Source: CAZCBX01 sp964497185 (GTDB lineage Bacteria > Bdellovibrionota_G > JALEGL01 > JAGRMV01). From it: DNA of 22,877 nucleotides. A program made the position numbers and the translations under genes. The notes beneath the pieces were generated by a model. It was given only the letters and a program-made list of their open reading frames with translations, was not told where the DNA came from and searched no databases. Shown one piece after another: positions 1 through 7,474 of this stretch (position 1 is the first letter of the stretch; the number at the start of each line of letters is the position of its first letter). The stretch is from positions 1 to 22,877 of the forward strand of contig CAZCBX010000019.1 of the NCBI GenBank assembly GCA_964497185.1, in the 5' to 3' direction.

Positions 1-115
1 TTCATACCCATCTATACTCCGACGGCTGTCGCTAGATCTTCCAGTGTAGTTACCTAACCCTAAATCCGAATACGGAGTCTGTGCCTCGATTTCCTTAGTT
101 TTCAATGAACGCCTA

Positions 116-625
116 TCAAGCAGCAGGTTGTTGCCTTGATTTAACCTGTTTTTGAGTGGGGAGCGTTTTCTCAAACTTGCTTTTTTGATTTTCAAATTGG
201 TCGTTAAGCAAACGGCGCTTTTCAAGATCAATTTGTTTTTTTACTTTTGGAAATAGCTCGTTTTCTTCTTCCTTGATGTGGTGCTCTACATTTTCTTTCA
301 AGACTTTCATTCGGGCTTCCCATAGTTCATCATCTGGGTCGAGCTGTTTTAATTCAGATAAAATATGATCCACTGCATGGTGTTCTTCATAACCTTCATT
401 GGTTAGTGAACGTAGCTCATTTTTTTTATCGTTTTCTGTTTCTTTCAGCAATAAAGCATATAGAACCTTCTCCTCCGCACGTGAATGCGAAACAAGTTCT
501 TTTTCTATTTTTTCTAAAAGCTTTTTTCGCTTAGCACCTTTGGCACTTAAGGCATTCTCCATTAATTCTTTTACTTCATCATGTTCTTGTTTTAAATGTT
601 TGATAATGTCTTGTTGATTCATCAT
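116..625 (-). CDS. Hemerythrin HHE cation-binding domain protein
   Basis: A soluble, probably cytoplasmic four-helix-bundle protein that binds a diiron centre. Such proteins sense or store oxygen, or respond to nitrosative and oxidative stress. From the chosen start the candidate metal ligands are His10 and His15, the H-x3-E pair His47/Glu51, His82/His83/His87, and His115/His116 with Glu119/Glu120, spaced as in HHE proteins. The last 40 residues are charged, low-complexity and probably disordered. The start is the ATG at 625 (another ATG at 622), because GAGGA at 631-635 sits 5 nt upstream. A TTG four codons further upstream overlaps this Shine-Dalgarno and is unlikely. Length is 169 aa, usual for the family. 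No signal peptide or membrane segment is visible. It is transcribed away from the glutaredoxin-MauE gene, so the two may share a redox-stress promoter region. Confidence 0.9.
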   Translation of the reverse strand: MMNQQDIIKHLKQEHDEVKELMENALSAKGAKRKKLLEKIEKELVSHSRAEEKVLYALLLKETENDKKNELRSLTNEGYEEHHAVDHILSELKQLDPDDELWEARMKVLKENVEHHIKEEENELFPKVKKQIDLEKRRLLNDQFENQKSKFEKTLPTQKQVKSRQQPAA

Positions 626-782
626 ATCTGTCCTCAATGTTGTTTATAAAATGCATGTAGAATTAAATCTTACAATTAAAATCTAGCAATATTGGGCTTT
701 AAAAATACTAGACAAAGATAGCTGTATTCAAGTTTGTAAAAAAAATAGTGTATTATTCAAAGCAATCTGACTTCACCAGTGG

Positions 783-810
783 TTGAAATTGATAGCTGCA
801 TTGATAAAAT
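783..810 (+). promoter_or_regulatory. Possible sigma70-type promoter
   Basis: TTGAAA at 783-788 and TAAAAT at 805-810 are separated by 16 bp. They would give a leader of about 115 nt to the glutaredoxin-MauE gene. This rests on consensus matching alone, and in such AT-rich DNA matches by chance are common. Confidence 0.25.
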
Positions 811-899
811 GGCTTATAGCGTTGATGTCTATAGAATATATATGATGCTGGGTGGTGAAATGCCCTCTACACATGAATTATGTTAGTCGACAGGAAATG

Positions 900-911
900 A
901 AATGATCATTT
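900..911. promoter_or_regulatory. 12-bp perfect palindrome, possible operator
   Basis: AAATGATCATTT is a perfect inverted repeat that ends 22 bp before the start codon of the glutaredoxin-MauE gene. Its position fits an operator for a dimeric regulator. No known regulator consensus is matched. Confidence 0.3.
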
Positions 912-933
912 GTTACACAAGGATTGAATACCA

Positions 934-1674
934 ATGAAGAAAAAAGCAAAAATTTACCGTATGGTTAGTAAAAGTCATCTCTGTCCTTATGGCATTAAAT
1001 CTTTGAAGCTATTGCAGCGCAAGGGTTACCAGGTGGAAGATGTTCATTTGACCAACCGGCAAGAAACCGAGAAATTTAAAGAAAAGCATGATGTTAAAAC
1101 CACGCCTCAAACCTTTATTGAGGGAGAAAGAGTGGGGGGGCTTGATGACCTTATTGAATACTTTAACGCGTTTAGCATAAAGCAGTCGGGTACAACGTAT
1201 CAGCCGATTATTTCCATTTTTCTTATGGCTTGTTTTCTGACGCTTGCATTTTTTATTGTTCGTCCCATAGAGAGCAGCTTGAGATTGTTTTTTACATGGA
1301 CTGGTTTTTTTATGGCTTTATTGGCCGTGATGAAGTGGCGGGACTTGTTTTCATTTACCAATCAGTTTATCACTTATGACGTGCTGGCCCGAAGAACATT
1401 GGTGTATGCGTATGCATATCCAATATTGGAAGGATTGGTCGGTGTTGCCATGGTCGCAGGTATACAAACTATCGCAGTGCCTTTGGTTTCTATCACCATT
1501 GGATCCATCGGTGCAATTTCAGTTGTCAAGGCAGTCTACATTGAAAAAAGAGATTTGCATTGTGCGTGTGTCGGTGGCGATAGCAAAGTGCCGCTTGGAT
1601 TCATATCATTATCTGAAAATATGTTGATGGTTGTTGCGGGTGTGCTGATGATTGTTGATATGTATTATATATAA
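934..1674 (+). CDS. Glutaredoxin-MauE fusion membrane protein
   Basis: A two-part redox protein. Residues 4-80 form a glutaredoxin-like domain with a C17-P-Y-G20 active site and the cis-proline motif T57-P58. Residues 90-246 form a MauE/DoxX-type membrane domain with four or five hydrophobic segments (about 90-109, 116-134, 157-178, 180-203 and 227-246) and the C210-x-C212-V-G-G motif typical of MauE-like proteins. In that family the membrane domain is thought to pass reducing equivalents for disulfide formation or maturation of exported proteins. Here the cytoplasmic thiol donor is fused directly to the carrier. The start ATG has AAGGA 10 nt upstream. No methylamine dehydrogenase genes are near, so a role in methylamine use is not supported. 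Assignment of the two domains is firm; the partner is unknown. Confidence 0.88.
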   Translation: MKKKAKIYRMVSKSHLCPYGIKSLKLLQRKGYQVEDVHLTNRQETEKFKEKHDVKTTPQTFIEGERVGGLDDLIEYFNAFSIKQSGTTYQPIISIFLMACFLTLAFFIVRPIESSLRLFFTWTGFFMALLAVMKWRDLFSFTNQFITYDVLARRTLVYAYAYPILEGLVGVAMVAGIQTIAVPLVSITIGSIGAISVVKAVYIEKRDLHCACVGGDSKVPLGFISLSENMLMVVAGVLMIVDMYYI

Positions 1675-1826
1675 AAAAGCGTGTCTAAGACTTCGTGGGT
1701 TGTGGTTGCATATGGGACCAAGTTGTTTACTTCGATTGAAAGAGAGCGTGCCAAAAAATAATATCTTTGTCACCAATTGATCAAATTGACTTCAACTTTG
1801 CTACCCCTTGTCAATGGTTAACCTTG

Positions 1827-2186
1827 TTATTTTTTACAGGTGTAAATGTATTGGTGGTGGTTGGGAATTTTGACCTCTGAACAAGCATAGATGGATTGGT
1901 CATCGATCCATACTTTGATGATATCAATGAGTTCACGTCTTTGCATGGCTTGCTGTGCATTGTTGGTATAGTAATTGCCTCTTCCAGCACGGTTACAGTA
2001 AAATAGCAGAATATAAGGCTCAACTCCCTCCTCATTATATCGAATATCAATCCGCTGGCAGCCCATCAGGCGTTTTTTTAACTGATCTTGTACAATCAAA
2101 AAATCGCTAGCTGTGTATAAGTTTTGTGCATCCACACTTTGAGCAAGTCCAGCCAAAAGACATATTAACAACCAAACCCTCTGCAT
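1827..2186 (-). CDS. Small secreted protein of unknown function
   Basis: Not recognised. From the ATG at 2186 the product is 119 aa with a clear Sec signal peptide: Arg3, then a hydrophobic core, and a likely cleavage after S-V-D-A at residue 20. The mature part is about 100 aa with cysteines that could pair in the periplasm, and it ends in Y-T-C-K-K. Upstream in-frame starts exist (ATG at 2213, GTG at 2228) but would put 9-14 extra residues before the signal peptide. No start has a good Shine-Dalgarno. It is a lone gene, divergent from the lipoprotein gene at 2385. The coding call rests on the signal peptide and the intact frame. Confidence 0.55.
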   Translation of the reverse strand: MQRVWLLICLLAGLAQSVDAQNLYTASDFLIVQDQLKKRLMGCQRIDIRYNEEGVEPYILLFYCNRAGRGNYYTNNAQQAMQRRELIDIIKVWIDDQSIYACSEVKIPNHHQYIYTCKK

Positions 2187-2384
2187 ATCAGTTAGGAGAT
2201 AGCGACCTGGCATCCAAACGTCAATCACAAATTGCCCAGCCTATGAAACGCTTCTGCGATTTGAGTATTAGTTCAAATTTTCTAAAATAAATTTGTTAGG
2301 GACTAATAGGATGGAGCTAATTAATTAAAGGGTAAAAATGAAATAAAGCTTAAAATATTGAAGCTGCAGTGATAGTTTGTATAC

Positions 2385-3872
2385 ATGCACAAAAAACGAA
2401 TGGCTTCTACTTTTTTACTCTTATTTTCCACTTTTGCTCTGCAGTTTTGTTCCTCTGATGGGTCAGATCCAAATCCTGCCAATCGGTCGCTGACCATTTC
2501 TGAGACTTCTGTGTATGAAAATACCGATACTGGTCAGACCGTCGCGGTGTTATCGATTGATTCGGATCAGACCGACGACGACACCACTGGTTTTAATTAT
2601 ACACTGACCGACGATGCTGCAGGCACGTTTGCATTAAATGATAACACGTTGGTGGTGGCCAATTCAGCCAATTTGGATTTTGAGAGTGTCGATACTTTTG
2701 AAATCACAGTCGAAGCCACCGATGGGTTGGAGACCTTAACCGAAGACTTTACACTGATAGTGTTGGATCAACCGGAGATCTCAAGCAACGCAGATGCAGG
2801 AGCAGGATCATTGCGCCAAGCCATATTGGATGCAACTGCAGGCCAAACCATCTATTTGGACAACAACGTGACCCAAATTGATTTGAGCACCGGTGTTCTC
2901 ACCATTGACAAAGACTTGGGTATCAAAGGCATTTCACCCAATTTTACCATCATTGATGGGGGTGGTACGCAGCCAATTTTTACTGTTGAAGATGGTGCTG
3001 TTTTTATACTTGAAGACATCACTCTTCAAAACGCTACCAATAACGTTACAAGTGACGGAGGCTGCATTGAAAATTTGAATAGTGAAATCACGCTGAATAG
3101 CGTGATTTTAGACACCTGCATTGCCAGTAACCGAGGCGGGGGTATAGCCAATCAGGGGGCCAATGCAGTGGTGACCATGACCGATTCAGTGATTCAAAAT
3201 AGCTCTGCTTTTAACGGAGGCGGTTTTGCCAACGATGGTGGTCGGATGACCATTCAACGCTCTTTGATCACTGGTAACCAAACTTCTGGCAATTCAGGCG
3301 CAGGCGGTTTAACGTCAGGCAGTTTGTTAACGGTCATCAATTCCACCATTTCAGGTAACCAAGTGACAGGCGGCGATCGCGTCGGTGGGGGCTTGGCAGC
3401 TTTTAGTGGGGGCACCATTCGATTGGTTCATTCTACCGTAACGGGTAATACTGCCACTGGTGAGGGTGGTGGCATATTCTTGGCTGGGTTATTGGAGAGC
3501 CGCAACTCCATCATCGCGGGCAATACAGCATCACTGGATGGTGCGGACATTTTTCGTGATAACCTAGAAGGATCGGTGAACAATATGACTTATAACGTAA
3601 TCGGAGATGGCGATACCACCGGCTTATCCAACGGCGCCAATGGCAATATCATCGGCACCACGGGTTCACCCGTTAATCCAAACATTGGTGTTCTAGCAGA
3701 CAATGGGGGCCCCACTCAAACTCATCTACCAAGCGGCGGTAGTGTGGCCGTTGACAGCATACCAGCCAACCTGTGTACGGATTTTGATGGCAATGCATTG
3801 ACCGTGGATGCGCGAGGCGAAATGCGTCCAGTCAATGCCAGTTGTGACATGGGTTCTGTTGAACGCCAGTAG
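2385..3872 (+). CDS. Cadherin-like plus right-handed beta-helix surface lipoprotein
   Basis: A 495-aa exported protein. Residues 1-21 form a signal peptide that ends at Cys22 in an atypical lipobox, L-Q-F-C. Residues 35-128 resemble a cadherin-like domain, with an early E-N-T and the late E-I-T-V-E-A-T-D-G strand. At 142-149 lies G-S-L-R-Q-A-I-L, the start of a CSLREAI-type parallel beta-helix. The helix runs to about 410 in repeats of the form S-T-I-S-G-N or S-T-V-T-G-N followed by Gly-rich turns. The last 55 residues match the choice-of-anchor Q pattern: D-N-G-G-P-T-Q-T-H, then V-D-A-R-G-E-M-R-P, then C-D-M-G-S-V-E. Such proteins are displayed on or released from the cell surface; ligands are usually unknown. 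The start at 2385 has no clear Shine-Dalgarno, and ATG at 2400 is an alternative. A strong terminator follows at 3882. Confidence 0.85.
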   Translation: MHKKRMASTFLLLFSTFALQFCSSDGSDPNPANRSLTISETSVYENTDTGQTVAVLSIDSDQTDDDTTGFNYTLTDDAAGTFALNDNTLVVANSANLDFESVDTFEITVEATDGLETLTEDFTLIVLDQPEISSNADAGAGSLRQAILDATAGQTIYLDNNVTQIDLSTGVLTIDKDLGIKGISPNFTIIDGGGTQPIFTVEDGAVFILEDITLQNATNNVTSDGGCIENLNSEITLNSVILDTCIASNRGGGIANQGANAVVTMTDSVIQNSSAFNGGGFANDGGRMTIQRSLITGNQTSGNSGAGGLTSGSLLTVINSTISGNQVTGGDRVGGGLAAFSGGTIRLVHSTVTGNTATGEGGGIFLAGLLESRNSIIAGNTASLDGADIFRDNLEGSVNNMTYNVIGDGDTTGLSNGANGNIIGTTGSPVNPNIGVLADNGGPTQTHLPSGGSVAVDSIPANLCTDFDGNALTVDARGEMRPVNASCDMGSVERQ

Positions 3873-3881
3873 CTTTGCTAA

Positions 3882-3912
3882 AACCCGATAAGGGCGGGTT
3901 GTGTTTATTTAT
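3882..3912. terminator. Bidirectional Rho-independent terminator
   Basis: AACCCG (3882-3887) and CGGGTT (3895-3900) pair around a 7-nt loop. A T-rich run follows on the plus strand and TTTTAG follows on the minus strand. It lies between the convergent lipoprotein and pirin genes and can serve both. Confidence 0.7.
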
Positions 3913-4787
3913 GATTTAATGGGTTCGAGGGTGCCCATTTTGCCGGATCGGAAATCTTCCATGGCTTGTTGGACTTCTTGGGGCGTGCTCATGACAAAGG
4001 GGCCCATGCCAAACATGGGTTCGTTCAGTGGCTGGCCGCCCATAAAAAGTAGGATGGTTTCTGATTTGGCTTCGATGGTGATGGTGTCGCCTGCGGGATC
4101 GAGAAAGGCGATTTCTGCTTGATGGATTTGGCTCTCCGCATCGAGCTGGGCTTGCCCACGTAGACAAAATAGCAGTGCCGTATCCCCATTTGGAACGGTG
4201 AGCGTTGTATTGGCCCCTTCTTGAAGGTGAATGTCCCACAAATTAACCCGGCTAAATGTTCGGGCCGGCCCTTGATTGTTTTTAAATTCACCTGCAATAA
4301 CGCGAACATATCCTTGGTTGTTCGAAAGATCGACGGTTGGGATGTTTTGGTTTCGTATGGATTGATAGGCTGGGGCGGTCATTTTATCTTTTTTGGCAAG
4401 GTTGACCCAAAGTTGAATCATTTCAAAGGCGCCACCTTTTTTAGCAAAATCTTTGCCATGAAATTCTTCATGAACCACACCCGAACCAGCTGTCATCCAC
4501 TGCACATCCCCTTTGGTAATAGACCCGCCACCACCGGCTGAATCTCGGTGGTCTACCTGACCTTCGTAAACGATGGTCACCGTTTCAAAACCCCGGTGCG
4601 GGTGCAAACCAACGCCTCGACGTTCATTGGTAGGCTCAAATGTGGTGGGGCCTGCGTAGTCCAAAAGCAAGAAAGGGGAGATGTATCGGGCAACGTCATT
4701 GTAACTAAAATAAGTGCGCACGGGAAAACCATCGCCCACCCAGTGGGGCGTGTCACCTCGTTGAATTTTTAAGACTTTTTTGCTCAT
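3909..4787 (-). CDS. Pirin family protein
   Basis: A 292-aa bicupin of the pirin family (YhhW-like), probably cytoplasmic. The N-terminal cupin carries the metal site: His62 and His64 in L-H-P-H-R-G-F-E-T-V, then His106 and Glu108 in V-V-H-E-E. This set matches the His-His-His-Glu ligands of human pirin and of the quercetinase-active bacterial members. The C-terminal cupin begins around residue 160 and lacks the ligands, as usual. Family members act as quercetin 2,3-dioxygenases in vitro or as redox-sensitive regulators; the natural substrate here is unknown. The length is typical. The start has no Shine-Dalgarno; instead a perfect 6-bp inverted repeat ends 2 nt before the ATG. Assignment to the family is firm. 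Confidence 0.93.
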   Translation of the reverse strand: MSKKVLKIQRGDTPHWVGDGFPVRTYFSYNDVARYISPFLLLDYAGPTTFEPTNERRGVGLHPHRGFETVTIVYEGQVDHRDSAGGGGSITKGDVQWMTAGSGVVHEEFHGKDFAKKGGAFEMIQLWVNLAKKDKMTAPAYQSIRNQNIPTVDLSNNQGYVRVIAGEFKNNQGPARTFSRVNLWDIHLQEGANTTLTVPNGDTALLFCLRGQAQLDAESQIHQAEIAFLDPAGDTITIEAKSETILLFMGGQPLNEPMFGMGPFVMSTPQEVQQAMEDFRSGKMGTLEPIKS

Positions 4788-4788
4788 C

Positions 4789-4833
4789 GGGTATTTTTAT
4801 ATACATGATACCCATTATTGGGTCCAGCGCTGG
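4789..4833 (-). promoter_or_regulatory. Nested inverted repeats upstream of pirin
   Basis: GGGTAT (4789-4794) pairs perfectly with ATACCC (4808-4813) over 13 bp. The second arm overlaps another inverted repeat, ACCCA-TTAT-TGGGT (4810-4823). This in turn abuts the 10-bp palindrome CCAGCGCTGG (4824-4833). The array lies directly before the pirin start and could be an operator or an mRNA leader hairpin over the initiation site. Confidence 0.4.
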
Positions 4834-4894
4834 GGCATACTAGAGCTTGATTGGACTTGATATTAGAAATGTCGATAAAGTCGATAAAAAGGAC

Positions 4895-4936
4895 AAAGGC
4901 CCCAGCGAAGTATTGCATCCATCGGCTGGGGCATTT
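4895..4936 (-). terminator. Rho-independent terminator after the TIM-barrel gene
   Basis: GCCCCAGC (4899-4906) and GCTGGGGC (4925-4932) form a perfect 8-bp stem with an 18-nt loop; three A-T pairs outside a single mismatch can lengthen it. On the minus strand the stem is followed by CTTTGTCCTTTTT. It lies about 45 nt after the stop of the gene at 4976. Confidence 0.65.
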
Positions 4937-4975
4937 GGTTTTAGAACCAAGTTAGAAAACAATGGCTTGGATTAT

Positions 4976-6976
4976 TTAGAGTGTATCATCCACCAATACC
5001 TGACGGTCTTTATCTTTAATGAGTCCGCCTACACCGTAATCAGCAATTTCAATATTGAAAAATTTATTACCCGTGGTGGCGTTGGTGGTTGCTTTGAGGG
5101 GGAATGATACTGCGCCATCTTGCTGAGCATTCACCGTTCCTAACGTGCTGATCAAGTATGTTTGGCCCATGACTTTTAAGTGATTTTGAACATCGCTTTG
5201 AAACACTAGCTCAAATTCTGATGGTGCGCAGGCAACGGAGTTGTTGTTGCGATAGTTGACGGTCACGGTTCTGATTTCACCTGGGGCAAAGGCTATTTCT
5301 TGACTAGGAATATCAATGTTGAATTGAGGCTCGGAAGGATAACAGTTTACGTTTACGTCCAGTGCGCGCGTTTCACCATACAATGCTGTGGCATTGTCAC
5401 GGTTCATGATCAATCTAAACTTTTGCTCACCCTCAAAGCTATTGTTTTCGTCGACATGCACGGTAAAGGTTTCCACATGCATTTCTTGGGGATCAATCTC
5501 GTACCCGTTGATGGGAAGGTGACCAGCGTACAATCCATGGCCTGCTTGATCTACAAACTCAGTTGAGAATACCACATCACTGGTCTGATTTTCGTTCAAG
5601 CACCCAGCGGTGTCATTGTTGTACATCTCCAGTGTAAAAGTTCTAAACCCATCCGGAGCGACTTGTCCGTTTTCTATTTCACGCAAATCAAAGCTAGGAC
5701 CCCATCGCTGACAGTCATCAGAAGCCATGGTGCCGCTGAGAAACTGGTCCAGCGCTTGACCACCCGGCGTAATGCCATCTTCTGAATATAAAGCTAAACT
5801 TCTGAAAATGTTGTATTCTTCATAGAAAGTATGAACGCCGAACACGTTACCATTGCTTGTATCGTTGTTGTAAAAGGGATCATTGGCAATCAGTGCATCG
5901 GCCAACATTTGCCAGCCAAGTTTTTGCTCGTTTAGGTCGACTTGTCTCCATGAATCTGTATAAGTTCCAAATTCAGTTACAACCCAGTTGTTCCACCAGT
6001 CTCCTTGTTGTTTGGTGGGTTTCTCGTTTATGAAGGCAAACAAATTTGGATCCGTTAGTTCATACACATGCTCTTCATCCACTGGGTAAAGCGCTGGTTT
6101 TTCTCCGGCATACAAATGAAAACTGTAGGAAACCTTTCCATTTAGGGCAGGGTTTAAGTTTTGAACATAGTTGAACACTTTTGCGTTCCAATTTTGTCGA
6201 TAAGCATCGCGATCACTAACGCCCCCAGAATGACTGGCGCAAATCAAAATATGTTCGTACTGCATCAAGCCATATTTAATCCCATCGCTATCGTCCAACA
6301 TGGCAGGAATCCAAAGATCCAGTAAGTCTAAATAGTCATTGTGATCGATGATCACATTTCCATTTTCATCATATTCTGTGTTCATGCGCACTTGTTCTAC
6401 GACTTTTTTATTGTCAATGTCACCGTTTAGATATTTCGGCAGATAAAACTCACCGCCGTATTCAAATTTTGTGATGGGAAGATTGAATGGAGCAGCCATG
6501 GCTTTTTTAATAAAATCCAATTCTTCATCAACAGTGTAATTGGATACGTTTAAAGTCCAAATGACTTCCAGGTCGTACTGGTTTACAAAATCGGCAAACT
6601 CTTGCAGCTTGGCGTCACTGACATATCGATGAATCTTTACACCAGAGGTCAAAACACCTTCTGGTGTGTAGATAGGAGCTGCCTGCATCGCTGTAACTTT
6701 TTGGGCAGTCATGGTGTCCAAATCGGTGTCCCATACTTTCTCCTGATCAAACGCTACACCAAAGGTTCGAAGGGAGGTGATGCCTTCAATTTCCAATTCT
6801 CTTCCAGTGAAATTGTCTGCTTTAAAGGAAAACATCGGGATGTTGACTGTCACATGACCCTGAAAGCCTGGTTGTATATAAACCTGATTGGTATTTGCTG
6901 AGGCGTAGTCTGTGTGTAAAATAAGGCTTGTGAACAAGAGTGCCATGAGGGTGAGCTGTAAATAGGGTCGCTGCAT
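4976..6976 (-). CDS. Secreted TIM-barrel, glycoside-hydrolase-like protein with two C-terminal repeat domains
   Basis: A 666-aa exported protein. The start is the ATG at 6976, because AAAGGA lies 7 nt upstream and the ATG opens a good signal peptide (hydrophobic 8-20, likely cleavage after A-S-A about residue 27). Longer in-frame versions are unlikely. Residues 45-420 look like a clan GH-A-type barrel: an acidic residue in Y-G-G-E176-F-Y and another in V-V-T-E335-F-G, about 160 residues apart, as for an acid/base and nucleophile pair; H287-L-Y and W327/W328 lie between. No exact GH family is recognised. Residues 422-541 and 545-662 are two related beta-rich domains, each opening with C-x4-5-P-x-F, then R-T-x-T and an Asn-rich turn before a second Cys (422/459 and 545/583). 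Catalysis is inferred from motif spacing only. Confidence 0.68.
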   Translation of the reverse strand: MQRPYLQLTLMALLFTSLILHTDYASANTNQVYIQPGFQGHVTVNIPMFSFKADNFTGRELEIEGITSLRTFGVAFDQEKVWDTDLDTMTAQKVTAMQAAPIYTPEGVLTSGVKIHRYVSDAKLQEFADFVNQYDLEVIWTLNVSNYTVDEELDFIKKAMAAPFNLPITKFEYGGEFYLPKYLNGDIDNKKVVEQVRMNTEYDENGNVIIDHNDYLDLLDLWIPAMLDDSDGIKYGLMQYEHILICASHSGGVSDRDAYRQNWNAKVFNYVQNLNPALNGKVSYSFHLYAGEKPALYPVDEEHVYELTDPNLFAFINEKPTKQQGDWWNNWVVTEFGTYTDSWRQVDLNEQKLGWQMLADALIANDPFYNNDTSNGNVFGVHTFYEEYNIFRSLALYSEDGITPGGQALDQFLSGTMASDDCQRWGPSFDLREIENGQVAPDGFRTFTLEMYNNDTAGCLNENQTSDVVFSTEFVDQAGHGLYAGHLPINGYEIDPQEMHVETFTVHVDENNSFEGEQKFRLIMNRDNATALYGETRALDVNVNCYPSEPQFNIDIPSQEIAFAPGEIRTVTVNYRNNNSVACAPSEFELVFQSDVQNHLKVMGQTYLISTLGTVNAQQDGAVSFPLKATTNATTGNKFFNIEIADYGVGGLIKDKDRQVLVDDTL

Positions 6977-7143
6977 AAAAAATCCTTTCGGACCATTGAT
7001 CTGTGAGTCATTTCGACCGAGCATGTTTTTAATTTAACACCGATACGCAACAAAAATATGTAGGGAAAACACGAATAAAGGTTTCACAAAGTTATTTTTT
7101 ATTTTAAATATTTGAAATTATAGGTATTTATTAGTATAAATTA

Positions 7144-7189
7144 TTAACTTTAGTTAACATTTTAGGTAATATTAAGTTAATTTGGTTAA
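7144..7189. promoter_or_regulatory. Palindrome with GTTAA half-sites
   Basis: TTAACT-TT-AGTTAA (7144-7157) is a perfect inverted repeat. Further copies AGTTAA (7175-7180) and GGTTAA (7184-7189) follow in the same orientation. The cluster lies about 170 bp upstream of the TIM-barrel start and could be a multi-site operator, though the AT-rich context makes chance matches likely. Confidence 0.3.
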
Positions 7190-7349
7190 GAAATTGAGTC
7201 GGTTTTAGAAATTTTCATAAAGTTGGGATGGAAAATTTCATGTTTTTTGATGTGATTTCAATGGGCGTAAATGTGTTTAAACGGATTTGATTCGTGTCGT
7301 TTCCAGCATGAATCGATGTGTTCTAAGAATGATGAGGATATTTTGAGGG

Positions 7350-7412
7350 TGCGGTTCGAGTGTGCCATCAGTTATCATATGATGACCGTTACCGAGATGT
7401 AGCAGAACCGCA
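7350..7412. repeat. Inverted repeat enclosing a 10-bp palindrome
   Basis: TGCGGTTC (7350-7357) and GAACCGCA (7405-7412) are perfect 8-bp complements with 47 nt between them. The interior contains the palindrome ATCATATGAT near 7374-7383. No T-run follows on either strand, so this is not a normal terminator. Confidence 0.35.
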
Positions 7413-7474
7413 TGGCTGGACCGTCTTTATGTACAATCCAATGCTTTGTTTATATAGATACGCGGCGGAATGTA

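Larger units (their letters stand above)
626..933. other. Divergent intergenic region with promoter-like elements
   Basis: A 308-bp AT-rich region between the divergent hemerythrin and glutaredoxin-MauE genes. No ORF of note is seen. It holds a possible sigma70-type promoter on the plus strand (TTGAAA, 16 bp, TAAAAT, at 783-810) and a perfect 12-bp palindrome at 900-911. Nothing else is recognisable. Confidence 0.5.
6977..7474. other. Long AT-rich intergenic region
   Basis: About 500 bp without a credible gene, between the LRR-dockerin gene and the TIM-barrel gene (both minus strand). The part at 7070-7200 is very AT-rich and carries repeated GTTAA motifs. The part at 7340-7420 holds a long-range inverted repeat. 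It should contain the promoter of the TIM-barrel gene, but I see no convincing -35/-10 pair. Confidence 0.5.

Noticed and set aside
1..115. Possible end of a structured RNA or tRNA at the left edge
   Set aside because: Only a 4-bp hairpin (CGAC/GTCG) is visible; no cloverleaf, CCA end or T-loop consensus is found.
1675..1826. Possible terminator after the glutaredoxin-MauE gene
   Set aside because: Short palindromes (TTGATCAA, GGTTAACC) occur but none has a strong stem followed by a T-run.
4847..5107. Plus-strand ORF of 86 codons across the terminator and the 3' end of the TIM-barrel gene
   Set aside because: It overlaps the antisense of a well-supported gene, has no Shine-Dalgarno and no recognisable domain.
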